DNA of 64,000 bases from Sipunculus nudus (Eukaryota > Annelida > Sipuncula > Golfingiida > Sipunculidae). The position numbers were made by a program, and so were the translations under genes. The first letter of the stretch is position 1. Every line of letters begins with the position of its first letter. The notes below the pieces were generated by a model, which was given only the letters and a program-made list of their open reading frames with translations, was not told the DNA's origin and did not search any database. The stretch covers positions 54,731,812-54,795,811 of the forward strand of contig CM049314.1 in assembly GCA_026874595.1 (NCBI GenBank). Direction: 5' to 3'. Positions 22,801 to 33,764 of this stretch are shown piece by piece.

Positions 22801-23512
22801 ACAGCTACAGCATAAGCATAATAGGAAGAACTCTCTTCACGAAGTCACCTGGTGAACAAATCTAGCAACGGGATAATGCTGTGAACATGGTCTCAGCTGT
22901 TGAATTATTTGAATTCTAAAATGACCATAAAGATTTTTTTAGAGTGGAAATTATATTGATCGTTTATTTAAAAAGGATATATTTAACTAAGCTGTTTTTT
23001 AAAAACATCGAGGTTTGATCCAAAGGCCCAGATTGTTTTCACGATATATTTAATGCAATTTTAGGAGCTTTGGCAGATTTGACTGGCAGTTATGACTACA
23101 GTTTTTATACTGCGGGTAAGTGTGGTTTTTATTTCAAACACTGGTTATCTATTATTCGATATTCATTCATACTAATATTTAACTGAATTAATAATTTATT
23201 TCTTGACGCCTTCCACTTTTATGAGTGGGATGGACATTTCTTTCCGGATTTTTCTACAAGACGTGCACAGGATGCACGAGAGAAATCATGGTGTTAGCAG
23301 AGTTGTATGATTATGTGTTCAAAAAGTTAAAACATCCATTACACAATGTAATAATTAACCTGATGAAACGTATACTTATCTACATTTTTTTTACAGGTGC
23401 ATGTTTGATGATTTCTGCTTTGTCTCTTTGTCCTATCCCTGCGCTGAATGCACGCCAGGACATACAGGACCACACAGAAGATAGTATAGTTGAAGAAAAA
23501 AATATAACATAA
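19798..23512 (+). CDS. SLC16-like (monocarboxylate transporter family) MFS protein, copy A, 5 coding exons
   Basis: The coding exons are 19798-19990, 20110-20253, 20795-21553, 23065-23115 and 23397-23512 (193+144+759+51+116 = 1263 nt, 420 aa). All introns are GT-AG and phase 1. The N-terminus has Arg-Asp-Arg-Gly-Trp-Ala-Trp-Val-Val (residues 6-14), the MCT signature before the first membrane helix. The large third exon carries Gly-His-Tyr-Phe-Glu-Lys-Lys (128-134) and the Gly-Leu-Gly-Val-Ala helix after it, as in the conserved loop and helix 5 of SLC16. Hydrophobic segments fit a 12-helix plasma-membrane carrier, with a short charged cytosolic tail (Glu-Glu-Lys-Asn near the stop). Family members move monocarboxylates, other small organic acids or thyroid hormones; the substrate here cannot be told. 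An AATAAA lies at 23795. It is paralogous to the minus-strand gene at 41344-37300, about three-quarters identical by eye in exon 3. Confidence 0.92.
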
Positions 23513-23794
23513 CTCTCAAGAGTTTTCACCGTACATCGTGCCTCGCTCGTTTCCGGAAATATAATGCAAACTAATTCTGCAGAAAATTCTTCTCAGGATA
23601 AATCTTCTGAGCACTCTCCATGATGCAAAACATGAATGATATTGGAAACATCCAAGGTTTACTGTTTCTGGAATTCTTTGGGTTCGAATCGTCTCTGGAA
23701 TAACCTTTGTATATCGCTTTTTGTATATCGTATACGTGATTAAAGTATGTGAACTAAACCACTGCGATGACACTCCATCTGTCCAAAATGCACA

Positions 23795-23800
23795 AATAAA
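23795..23800 (+). promoter_or_regulatory. polyadenylation signal AATAAA for transporter copy A
   Basis: The first canonical AATAAA downstream of the stop codon, 283 bases after it. Confidence 0.5.
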
Positions 23801-24207
23801 CTTCAGGCCTGGACGGGTTTATTCTTATTAATATGGGGTGGTTCTTGAGAACTCTTGCTGGTAAACTCGCAAGGCTATGTTTAAATAATATTTTGTACAT
23901 TATGAAAGTCAGTTCATTCGTTCTGCTCGAGATTTATTGAATACTTTTGTAACAGGTCTCATATTTAAATATGGTTGTTTGTGTGTGTTGCTGAGTGACA
24001 GTTTCAACTGTGCAAGAATTTGTTTACTTTTTCTCATAAAATTATTTAATCGAGTACATATTTTTTTAAATATTGTAACAAACTGTAATGTGAAATTTGA
24101 CTTTATCTGGGCCATTCTCAGTGAAAATCTTTACTTTCGTAAGGAGACTGTTACATGCCTTGCTTCGAATTTTTTTATTTAATGATCTTGTATAGCTTAT
24201 CACATGT

Positions 24208-24870
24208 TTGTTCAACAGTTATTGCTTGACCGTTTTAGAGGTGGAATCAAATATTTTGCAATATACCCAACATTATTACTTTTCCCAAATCTATATCCGG
24301 GACATAAAGGAAACTCTAGGTTCAGTGAATTTATCAACAATATCCGAAAATTCTAATTATAAATGGTATGTATTAAACAGGCATGTTGACCTATTTCAAA
24401 GGTCTGGCTGTTTTCTTAGCATGTATTTGTTGCTTGCCGGAAATCTTCGATTTCGGCAAGCATGTTGGTCAGTTCCGTATATTTGTTTGTTTGTATATTT
24501 GTTTGTCTGTCTCCACACGTAAATGCAGTTTTGCGGCGATCGCTTTCAAACTTACACAGTTGATAGAAAACCAACAGTCCTCGAGGCCTGTTGATTTTTG
24601 TTAATATCCGACAATGGTCAAGGTCAAGGTCATCAAAAGTATGCAAAACGGTTTTTTTCTTCATATCCTTGTCACTATTGATCGTATCTACTTCAACATA
24701 GATCATTTTAATCGCCATTCCAAGCACTTTCATTTTGTGTGTAGCTGCCTCAAATTTGCTGTAAACATGGTTACGCTTTTTTTGAGGGGAAAAATCGTGA
24801 TATTCGAAAGTAAGGGGTCTTATTTCTCTACCTTCTTCAGTTTTAAAGCTACAGAGGTCTAGTTTTTCCA
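24208..24870. repeat. dispersed repeat with hairpin
   Basis: A near-perfect hairpin (GCTTGCCGGAAAT at 24432-24444, loop CTTCG, ATTTCGGCAAGC at 24450-24461) is followed by TTTGTTTGTCTGTC and a GATAGAAAACCAACAG block. The segment at 31911-32005 (GATAGAAAACCGACAA ... GATTTCCGGCAAGC) shares both motifs in another order. The open frames here overlap on both strands and look like repeat by-products. Confidence 0.5.
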
Positions 24871-24984
24871 TCTGGCAGTATACAAGTAGTTTTATTTAGT
24901 TATTTAACAATTTTCGCAACATCTCGTACAATATCTCGTCAAACGAGATATTTCGAGATATCGCTTGGCGAGTCCACAGGTATG

Positions 24985-25560
24985 CAGGAATCATTTGAAA
25001 CTGATTTATCTTATGTCTTATACGAATATCTCGAAATGAATTTTTTTATTTTCCGGATATGGCCGCTAGGGGGCGTTGCACTTGAACCTCCCAAACGTAT
25101 TATTTTTTGGTCATATCTCCAAAACCCTAAACCTCATTTTCAGAAAATATAGCTTATTTTCTTCCTCTGGGTCTTCTCTATAACCTGAGTAAGGTATCTG
25201 GTCTCAATCTTGTGCCACTTTGTCAGTATGACTGTCTGTTTGTCAGTTCTCAAATTCGCCTGCTAACCGGTTTTTGTGTCTTACATATAGCATTCTACAG
25301 GCCACAGTTTTAAAGGAATCCTTCTGAAATAGGTACATCTTATGTCTTATGCGGATATCTCGAAAGGGATTTTCATTTTCCGGATATGGCCGCAAGGGGC
25401 CGGTGCACTCGAACTTCCTACGTGTCATGTTTTGGCATATCTCCAACACTATAAATCTCAATTACAAAAACTATGGCTTATTGTCTTCTTCTTGTTTTTT
25501 TTCCATAACAGTCTTACCCACGGGCCCAAATCACCCTGCTGTATTAGCCTAGGGGCGATC
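24985..25560. repeat. dispersed ~340-bp repeat, about 1.7 tandem units
   Basis: TCTTATGTCTTATRCGRATATCTCGAAA, TTTTCCGGATATGGCCGC, the GGGGSSGKTGCACT block and the CATATCTCCAA block recur at about 25010-25180 and 25335-25500. Between them lies TCTCAATCTTGTGCCACTTTG. Related copies are at 28655-28885 and 31600-31860. Confidence 0.7.
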
Positions 25561-26575
25561 TCTGTGCTTATTGCTTAATCACCTCCCGGACAGGGAGACC
25601 TTGCTACTCAGGTTACAAACTGGATGGGGTCATCCCAATATGTCTGGTCAACAAGGTTGGGTTATGTTTACACTTAGTGAGGACAACTTTTTGCTTGGCA
25701 CTGGCACACAATCCACACAGTCACTCGCTTTTCTTTCGAGCATTTATACATCATGCTAGGTAAATTTCCATTGATGTATACTCAGGTATGGTGGTAGGTA
25801 AACTACCTTTCCTTTATTACCTTTCAAGTAAAAATTATAGGAATAGAATAGATGGATTACATGGGTAAAAAGATGTTAAATTAAAAACACGGGTTTAAAT
25901 TAAATTTATTTTATTTACAGAGATTCATGTGCTATCAGGTGTCTCGAAGTGTTGGTAATCTAGCTGCCTAAGCATGAAAAACCCTTTCAAATGATGTCAT
26001 TTTAATCCTTTTCTATATAAATTAATTTTTATCTGTAATAAATATGACTTACAGCAAGAGGAGATATAGTTGTTGTGGGGATCCATCCTTTTACATATGT
26101 CTGGAGAATAATCTAACATCATGTATTTGCAAATAATACAGTCCTGACATGTAAACATTAGTCACCTGAATCATAGCACTCCATTTATCATGGTCATACC
26201 ACATTAACAATAAGTATTCTCTGTAGCCATCTATTCAAGACTCAAAACATATAGACAATATTTACATGATTTTAAGTTATAATAACTTATAATGTCATCA
26301 TCATATAAACACTAGTCATCTGAGTAAGTTAAACAATCATGCTCGTAAAACAAAAGCAGCCTGAGTAATCACGTTTTGTTAAACAATTATGCCGATAAAA
26401 CAGAATTAATTAAGCAGTTGTCAACTGAATATTTTTTTTTTCAGTTACTCTGACATTAACACATAAACAGTCAAAGGAGTGTACACAATTTTTAAAGGGG
26501 ATACCCGCCTTGGGGACAATATACAAACAAGGCCTACAGGCCTAATGTGAACCTGTGCTATGGTTTATACACCAG
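25561..26575. other. no gene recognised
   Basis: AT-rich sequence of the same repeat-like texture as its neighbours. No exon is supported. Confidence 0.4.
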
Positions 26576-26579
26576 GTAT

Positions 26580-26767
26580 AATGCTTCAATGCTGGGCCAT
26601 ACTTTTCAAGTAGGCCTACGTCTTGTATACGATGAAGGTATCAGAGATGTATACATATGCCTAATTTCAGGCTAATATTCCCTCATGAGAAATAAGCAGG
26701 GACATACACTTAGCAAAAATTATTTTGGGTGACGCCACAAGTCTTGTATACAACAAGGCTTTAATCA

Positions 26768-26828
<61 letters not shown>

Positions 26829-26985
26829 TGCCCAATTTCAGGCTGATATATCAGATTCCTCTGGAGAAATAAGCAGGCACATACACTGTGCAAAGTCATT
26901 GTAGGTGGCGACACCTGTCTTGTGAACGAGAAAGCCATCAACGACGCATAGACAGGTCAAAATATCAGGCCAATACATCAAACTT
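26580..26985. repeat. diverged ~170-bp tandem repeat split by a (TA)n tract
   Basis: Copies share GTCTTGTATAC, the GCCYAATTTCAGGCTRATAT block, GAGAAATAAGCAGG and ACATACACT in the same order. A (TA)n run at 26770-26824 sits within the second unit. Confidence 0.6.
26770..26824. repeat. (TA)n microsatellite
   Basis: About 27 TA units. Longest TA tract in the window. Confidence 0.95.
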
Positions 26986-26999
26986 CTCTTGGGTTTGAT

Positions 27000-27480
27000 G
27001 CACTGGGCTGACCAGACTTAGGTGAGAAAGGCAGTTGCCCTAAGTGAACTTTGACAAATTTCTGGCTCAAACTACTGCACTGAGTGAACTCTTGACCTGC
27101 ACCTGGCTAGCCTGAGTGAACTTTTGACCTGTATCTGGCAGCACTGAGTGAACTCTTGACTTGTTGCATAATCTGACATAGTTTGCAGTTTGCCAAAGCT
27201 ATAAATAAATCCAGACTGACCTTTTGCACCAAATCTGATACAGTGGGCAGTCTGCCAAAGATATAAATAAAATGCAGCTACTGCACTGAGTGAACTCTAG
27301 ACCTATGCCTGGCTGCATTGAGTGAAATCTTAACCTGTTGATTAATACCTATAATGTGGCCAATCTGCCAAAGCTATAAATGGATCGCGGCCTACATTTA
27401 GCCTGTTGCCAACTCTGAAATAGTTGGCAGTCTGCCAAGCTATTTAACCTGAAATCTAAATGTCTAGTGGCATGATGTAA
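27000..27480. repeat. tandem repeat with CACTGAGTGAACTCTTGACCT core
   Basis: The core GCACTGAGTGAACTCTTGACC recurs five or more times with changes, interleaved with a second motif CAGTCTGCCAAAGMTATAAATAAA repeated about four times. The alternation gives a higher-order repeat of roughly 100-130 bp. Confidence 0.65.
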
Positions 27481-27539
27481 TAGATGCTGATAAACTGGTG
27501 CCAGGCTAGCTGTAACTGCTTCACACAGCTAACATATAT

Positions 27540-28290
27540 GGTAATATATGTAATTCAGCCAAAAATCATTCATGTGGAACCATTAAAGACAATTATTATA
27601 AGAAGCATTGTGGGGATTATTCTTGTAAAATATTAAACAAATTGGCTTCAGTGGCGTCAGTAGAAAAACGTTCTGCAGGTTTATAACTCATATAGGAAGA
27701 TACAGCAAACTGGCTAAGTTCAGCTTCCCGTAACTCCGCCAAAAAAACACTGAATCAAAAACCATTTGAACAAACTTGAATTATCAACATCTTAGAATAA
27801 TTAATGTGTGAGATATAAGAATTTGGCACAGTGGTTTTTGAGAAGAAGATCTTTGTAGCCACTGAGCTAAAATGGGCTGTTATGGCATATGACTAAATTC
27901 AGCTTCCCATAACTTGGCCAAAAGTCACTAAACAGAGATCATTTGAACAAACTTCATATAGCACTACCCTAGGATCATTTCTGTGTAATATTAAACAGTT
28001 TGGCCATATGGTTTCAGAGAAGAATTATTGTAGCCCTCAGTGTGATACGGGCACTGATGACCTCCGTGCAGGTGGCGCCACCAATACCTCTATTTCAGAA
28101 ATGAATCATGTGACCAACATTGGCATAACATTTGTTGACGATAACTCCAGCCGTTTCGGAGATTGTAATTTTAGTGTGCTTTTTGGACAAATGACTAAGT
28201 TCAACTTCCTGTAACTCGGCCAAAAATCACCGAACTTAAACCATTCGAACAACCATGAGAGAGATTGATCCAGGAATTATTTCTGTGAAA
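27540..28290. repeat. ~180-bp satellite-like repeat, about 4 diverged units
   Basis: AAGTTCAGCTTCCCGTAACT, the GCCAAAAAYCACT block, CCATTTGAACAAACTT and a GTGTAATATTAAACA(G/A) block recur in order near 27545, 27718, 27897 and 28197. One unit is stretched by an insertion of about 120 bp. Confidence 0.65.
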
Positions 28291-28654
28291 TATTTGACAA
28301 TTTGGCTGAAATTCCACTGACTTTTCTTCATTTAGAGATGAAACATTTTCAGCAAGAAATTTACTTATCAATATCTTGCACTCAGCTGTGGTCATAATTT
28401 AAGCTTTGGCATAGTTGGCTAGCGTAAGACTGTTTACCCATGCATGTGGGCCTAATATGGAAATCTGATACTGGTGACCCAGGGAATGAAGAACTGGACC
28501 TGCCTGGTCAGAGGCCTTGGCAGGCTGGTGTGTGTGCTTAATTGTGTTTGTATTCCCCCCTGGACAGCACTCGTTGGATGAAAGGGAGATAAGCTTGCTC
28601 CGATCTCGGCAGATTTGTGGGCCTGTAAGCAGGACTGATAACATGGTTACGTCA

Positions 28655-28885
28655 TTTGGTCTCAAGCTTGTGTCACTTTGTCAGTATGTCTGCCTGTTTG
28701 TCAATTGTCCTCAAATTCGTCTGCTTGCTTGTTCTTGCGTCTCACATATAACAATGTACAGACCACAATTTTGCAGGAATCCTTTTCAAACTGGTACAGC
28801 TTACGTTATACACTTATATCTCAAAAGCGATTTTCATTTTCGTGAAATGGCCGCTGGGGGCGCTGCACTCAAACAACTGTAACAT
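28655..28885. repeat. copy of the dispersed ~340-bp repeat
   Basis: Shares TTGTCAGTATGTCTGYCTGTTTGTC, a CACATATARC block and the ATGGCCGCTGGGGGCGCTGCACT block with 24985-25560. Confidence 0.65.
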
Positions 28886-29012
28886 ATAAACGCCTCCATT
28901 TTATCATGCCAACTTAACTGGGTATGTGCATCTGCAGAATTCCATTCCGGTTTCAGACTACGTGACAGGCCAGTATCAAACGTTTCCTCTCATTTTTATA
29001 TCCTGGCGTTAA

Positions 29013-29243
29013 CCAGGTCCGGTGACCACTGCATCTGCGGGCCCTGGGTGCGTAATCTTTCCAATTGTCCACGGTCGGCCCCCACCCTTGGTGGGCGCTC
29101 TGCAGGCTTAATAGGAAGGTTGTGCCCCTCAGCTCTTATCACTCACATACGAGTGCGTTTTTGGGGGTTCCTCGGTGTTATGACCCAGCTATGAGGATTA
29201 TTACACACCCAGGACCCGCAGGTGCGATAGACACCGGGCCTCG
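29013..29243. mobile_element. MITE-like element with ~44-bp imperfect inverted termini
   Basis: The left arm 29013-29056 and the right arm 29200-29243 are reverse-complementary over 44 bp with about ten mismatches. Best match is CTGCGGGCCCTGGGTGCGTAAT against CTGCGGGTCCTGGGTGTGTAAT. The 231-bp element is non-coding. No clear target duplication was found and the superfamily is not assigned. Confidence 0.55.
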
Positions 29244-29259
29244 GTGACACAAGGATATA

Positions 29260-31590
29260 AAAAAAAAAATGTTAGGAAGCGATTGCTACCGCCTTGTCAA
29301 GTAGTCCCAAACCGAAATGTAAACTCTGCAGATGTACATACTAAGATTAGGAATTAGATAAGTCAGCATTAAAAAATGGAGGTGGTTACCTCCACCAAAA
29401 AAAAATATTATGACACGTCATTTTGCTCATTGGTTGTGACAAATAACCTAAAGGTCAGTTATTTAAGTTTAAACATATCTTGCTGTCTACATGCGATTGG
29501 CAAACAGCAATACTGCTATGCAATTGCCTCTCGCATCAAGAGTGTACAATGATTATATAATATATACACTCAAATGATGATGTGAATGAATAAAACTTTG
29601 TTGGTCAAATTCTCTGAATGAACAATTAGACAATTAATTCCTTCATATGGTGATATTGGAATTTAAGATAAATTTGCGGACTGCTAACAAATGTTTGATT
29701 ATATCTTTGCGTGAAACGTATGAAAAAACTTGCTTACGTTGTCTAAATGGCAGAAACTGCAAGTATAAAATGGCATTCGTCTCGACGTTCTATCGTTTCA
29801 CTGTTCGAGTTCGGCTCTCGACATCGTCTATGATACATTACTATATGACCGTACTAATTTACTTTGGACATCTGCTCACGCGACATGAAAAACGTTACAT
29901 AGAAATGCGTTTTACCTGCCAGAACGGCATTGTAAATCTTAAACCATGTAACCATACAAGCATTCATACGAGCAATTCAAGAAGGATGCCTGCTTTGAAC
30001 AGATTATTAAATCACATTGTATGTACATACATTTCTGTTGGCAAAAACCACATTCTTTATTTTTTTACCAGTGTGATATGTTAAGATAAATTACAAACAG
30101 CGTGCAGCAAAATATATGAACAGTTTTGTATGGGAAAGGCCCTCGTAATGAGATTAAGTAACTATATGTAGCATCACAGGGAAAAAAATCCAAAAGTTGT
30201 ATTAAATGCATATTATATCCCAATACTGTATGTACCATTTAAAGCTAGCTGCTACAGTGCTCCTTCCATTTGCATATTAACTGTAGGAATTTATTTATTT
30301 CCTTTTAATGCTCTATGTTATGATTATTAAAACAAGATGTATTAAGTACACTGTACACCTATAGTACCCCCCTTAAAACAACAACAATAAAACAATTAGC
30401 CAACCCAACTTTTCCTAAATGCTATAGGACTATACTTAGACTTAGTAGTTGTTTGAGGCTGCTTCTTGCACTATAACAACTGGAAATTTCGTTACCCTTT
30501 TAAGGGGTAAGAGAAATTAAAATGACTTTAACTCCATAACTTTTAACCTAGATTAACAAGGTACCCATTAGAAACTACCGGCTCATAAGTATTTTCTTTG
30601 GTGGAAATATATCAGATGATCAAATTATGGCCATTGAATAACTTTTTAACATACATTCAGACAGTTCTCGTTCATATATGCCTGTTAGGGGGTTGGGAAA
30701 TGATCAAATCTCTTTAGCTATTTACTTAGAACGATAGTTATCAATCGAATTTTTTTTTTTATTTAAATTTATAAAAATATATAAAACGTGCAAATATTAT
30801 AGGTCAATATTGAGGTTAGCAAATGTCAAAGGGTAATGAGATTCAATTACGGCTAAAATCTAGTAACCAGTGACTGCTCATTGTTCTCTTTTGCATGGGG
30901 ACAGATTATGGCCCCAACTCGGTTTATAACATAGATAACGACAGTGCTAGTTCTAATGGTAAGCCTATTCTAATGATATGCCTTTAAGCATGTATTGGGG
31001 TCAACACTGGTAATAAAAAATCTTGAAAGGAGTAATAATTCAATACTTTGTATGGTAGATATTGGTAAAGAGAGACATATATAGGCAATTGCCATTTTAT
31101 CTGCAATTTGGGGTTTTAACAGACAGCGAATATTTTATTTTATTAGGTTAACATGAACATTTTTAAAGGGTATATAAGGGAAATCTAGGTCGGTTTCGCT
31201 CAGTATCTGTGGAGAGACAAGGCGGTCCTACCTAAAGTTCTCTATATATGCCAAAATTCTTTCGTTTTTACCTTTTACCATCTACTTCATATGCCCATCA
31301 TAATGCAATCTCAATATTGCACTATTGTTGTTTGCTCAGGTGCTTTCATTATGAGTAATCCTTGATTATGTGTGAGTCTAAACTTTCAGAGTATGTGATA
31401 TAAACCCAAAATCAGACCATAAATTCATCAGTTGATCTATTTCCTCCATATAGAGAAATAATCAACCGCCAGTTTCTAGATTTTGGCTAAAGGGAAAATC
31501 TCACGACCGCTTGGCCTCTGCTGAGCTCTGCACTTACCTTATTTGCATATGTTATCTATTTACTTAATGTAACAGAGCCACCAATGCTCG
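29260..31590. other. no gene recognised
   Basis: The longest open frame (29647-30084, plus, 145 codons) has scattered Cys/His but no pattern I recognise and no splice context. It could be chance or an old exon. The remainder is AT-rich and featureless apart from a GGAGGTGGTTACCTCC palindrome near 29379. Confidence 0.4.
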
Positions 31591-31599
31591 TAATCATAC

Positions 31600-31860
31600 G
31601 TTAATATCTCGTTACAGATTTTTCCTTTTCCAGATATGTCCGCTAGTGGGCGCTGCAGTCGAATCCCCAATTTATTATTATTTTGCCATATATCCAAAAC
31701 TATAAACCTCAATTACATAAATTATAACTTGTTTTCTTCCTCTGAATCTTCTCCATATAACCAGGTAAAATCAGCTGGTGTCAATCTTGTCTCACATTGT
31801 CAGTATGTCTATCTGTTCGTTTTATTGTCTGCTTTGTGCGCTTCCTTGTTCTTTAGAGTC
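31600..31860. repeat. copy of the dispersed ~340-bp repeat
   Basis: Matches 25020-25240 through the CGCTAGKGGGCG block, CATATMTCCAAAAC, TTTTCTTCCTCTG and TCAATCTTGTS. It directly precedes the Helitron-like terminus at 32000. Confidence 0.65.
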
Positions 31861-32001
31861 ATATGTCATTCTACGAGGCACAACGTCTAAGCAATGGCCC
31901 TGAGAGTCATTTCATTGATAGAAAACCGACAAAGTGTTCTGTCCGTCCGTCTGTCTTTCACTTTTGATTTCCGGCAAGCGTTCGACCTATGGTCGTCTAG
32001 T
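31860..32001 (+). mobile_element. Helitron-like 3' terminus
   Basis: A short hairpin CGACC-TAT-GGTCG (31983-31995) is followed one base later by CTAG and then T (31997-32001). A terminal hairpin plus CTRR with a T outside is the diagnostic 3' end of Helitrons. The 5' end is not defined. Confidence 0.5.
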
Positions 32002-32004
32002 TTT

Positions 32005-33760
32005 GAATATGACAATGGATTACACAAACCACTGAGGCCTTTTCAGCTTATTTATGGCAAGGAAAGATTTCTGAGTAGTCAAGTGTATATTGTACAGAGC
32101 GAAATAACTTCTCTTACTTTATTATTATAAATAAGCATGTAAAACTCTCATTTTGAAATGTCATGATAGTGATTGTTCACTATTTAGTAGGTCAATTAGA
32201 CTCATGGTTTGTTAATGCATGTTCATCGTGTTCATAGTAATAATCACCTTGTTTTATTGTATTATTTTTCAAGTATTGCTATGGCCAGAAATTTTAACAG
32301 TAATCTTTTTTTTAATATCAAAGATTGCATTTTTGTTTAATAAACCGGAGTATCTCAAGAATATTCCTCATTAAAGTATTAAATCTGCAACAATAATTTA
32401 GCTTACATTGTTCAAATTAACTAAATTTTATAATTTTTAAGATCGACTGATAAGAATTAGAATGATGTAGACTTTTTATATTATAATTCAGGACGATAGG
32501 TAATATAGTTGGAACTCCTTCTTTTCTTTGATGATAATCAGTAACATGAAGATCAGATAGGAAAATATGGATTGTACAAATAGTTATCATAACTGAACAA
32601 GTAACTCTCCATTGCTCAGACGATAGCGTTGATGGTACTCTTTAGGGGTGGAGCAAACCGGAAAACCAAGAGAAAACCACAGCCCTTGGATGGGAAACTA
32701 CAGTCCGCTCTCGTAGCCGAGTGAGCCACGCGTGTTACACCTCGACCATCCAGGCCTCCTGTGACTGGCAATCAGCTGATTATTAAGAACCTGACAATAT
32801 GCCAGTGCTAAAACCTAGCACTTCAGGTCTTGGAGTATGGAAACAGTTATTTTTTTAACAGAAGTAATAGGTAAAATATTTTATCACGGTACATATGTTC
32901 AAAACAAAGAAACCCTACAAGACGCACAAGATCGTTTCCTTCACATATGCGAGCGATAAATTACCTTAGTACAGCAAAATGATAACCTGTGCATTACTTT
33001 TTTCACCCATTCAGAAAGAGATTCGCTTCTTAAGTAAAACCTTATGTATTATACATAAAGCTGTTCTACGTTGGAAGGGAACCGGCACATGCTGACGAAG
33101 TGGCTCACATGCTGTTGCAAGGTGGTATTGAAGGACTTCATAGATATAACTCCACAGATAAATATTTCGACTAAATAACTTATTATTAGTCATTATTATA
33201 ATGAAACAATATAATGATAATGTATTTTAATATAAACAGTCCTTATCTTAAACACCAGAGTACGATGTCCTAACTGATGAAGCTAGAGGAAGGTCTAGAT
33301 GAATATGAAAATATGTGATCTTCCACCCATAAATTGTGATATTTCTGATAATAAATATTTTGAAAGTCATGCAAGTTCTATATGAAGATCTCAAGTACCT
33401 GGGTACCTTATGAAGTTATTTGACAAAGACTTTAAACAAGATGACGCTATGGAGATCAGACGTATTAATAAAGTTGCGGACTATGCAGCTAAAACGAAAT
33501 GCACTAGTAACCGTAAATGTTGCATCTGTGCAACGCAATACTATGGAGAACTTTACTTTGGCAAGTATCTCACTGGGCTGCGACTCTTCAGATAAGAGTT
33601 GCGGGAAAAGTATATATAATTTACACTTGGGATCAAACTGAATTAGCACCTACGACATATGCATGGACGTCGCACGAATTCCAGCTACATTTGGACTAAA
33701 CGGCTCGCCTGGAGTTCGCATACATGCCGTGGGACTGTTGACATTCGCTCCATAAATTAT
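32005..33760. other. no gene recognised
   Basis: A block near 32640-32765 (GGTGGAGCAAACCGGAAAACC ... GAGTGAGCCACGCG) has the look of a dispersed repeat but lacks defining ends. Open frames at 33410-33700 overlap each other on both strands and carry no motif. Confidence 0.4.
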
Positions 33761-33764
33761 TTTT

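Noticed and set aside
29647-30084. 145-codon plus-strand frame
   Set aside because: No recognisable motif, AT-rich codons and no splice or promoter context; could be chance.
33410-33700. Overlapping frames on both strands
   Set aside because: All share the same bases, none has a domain, and the region has no splice structure.
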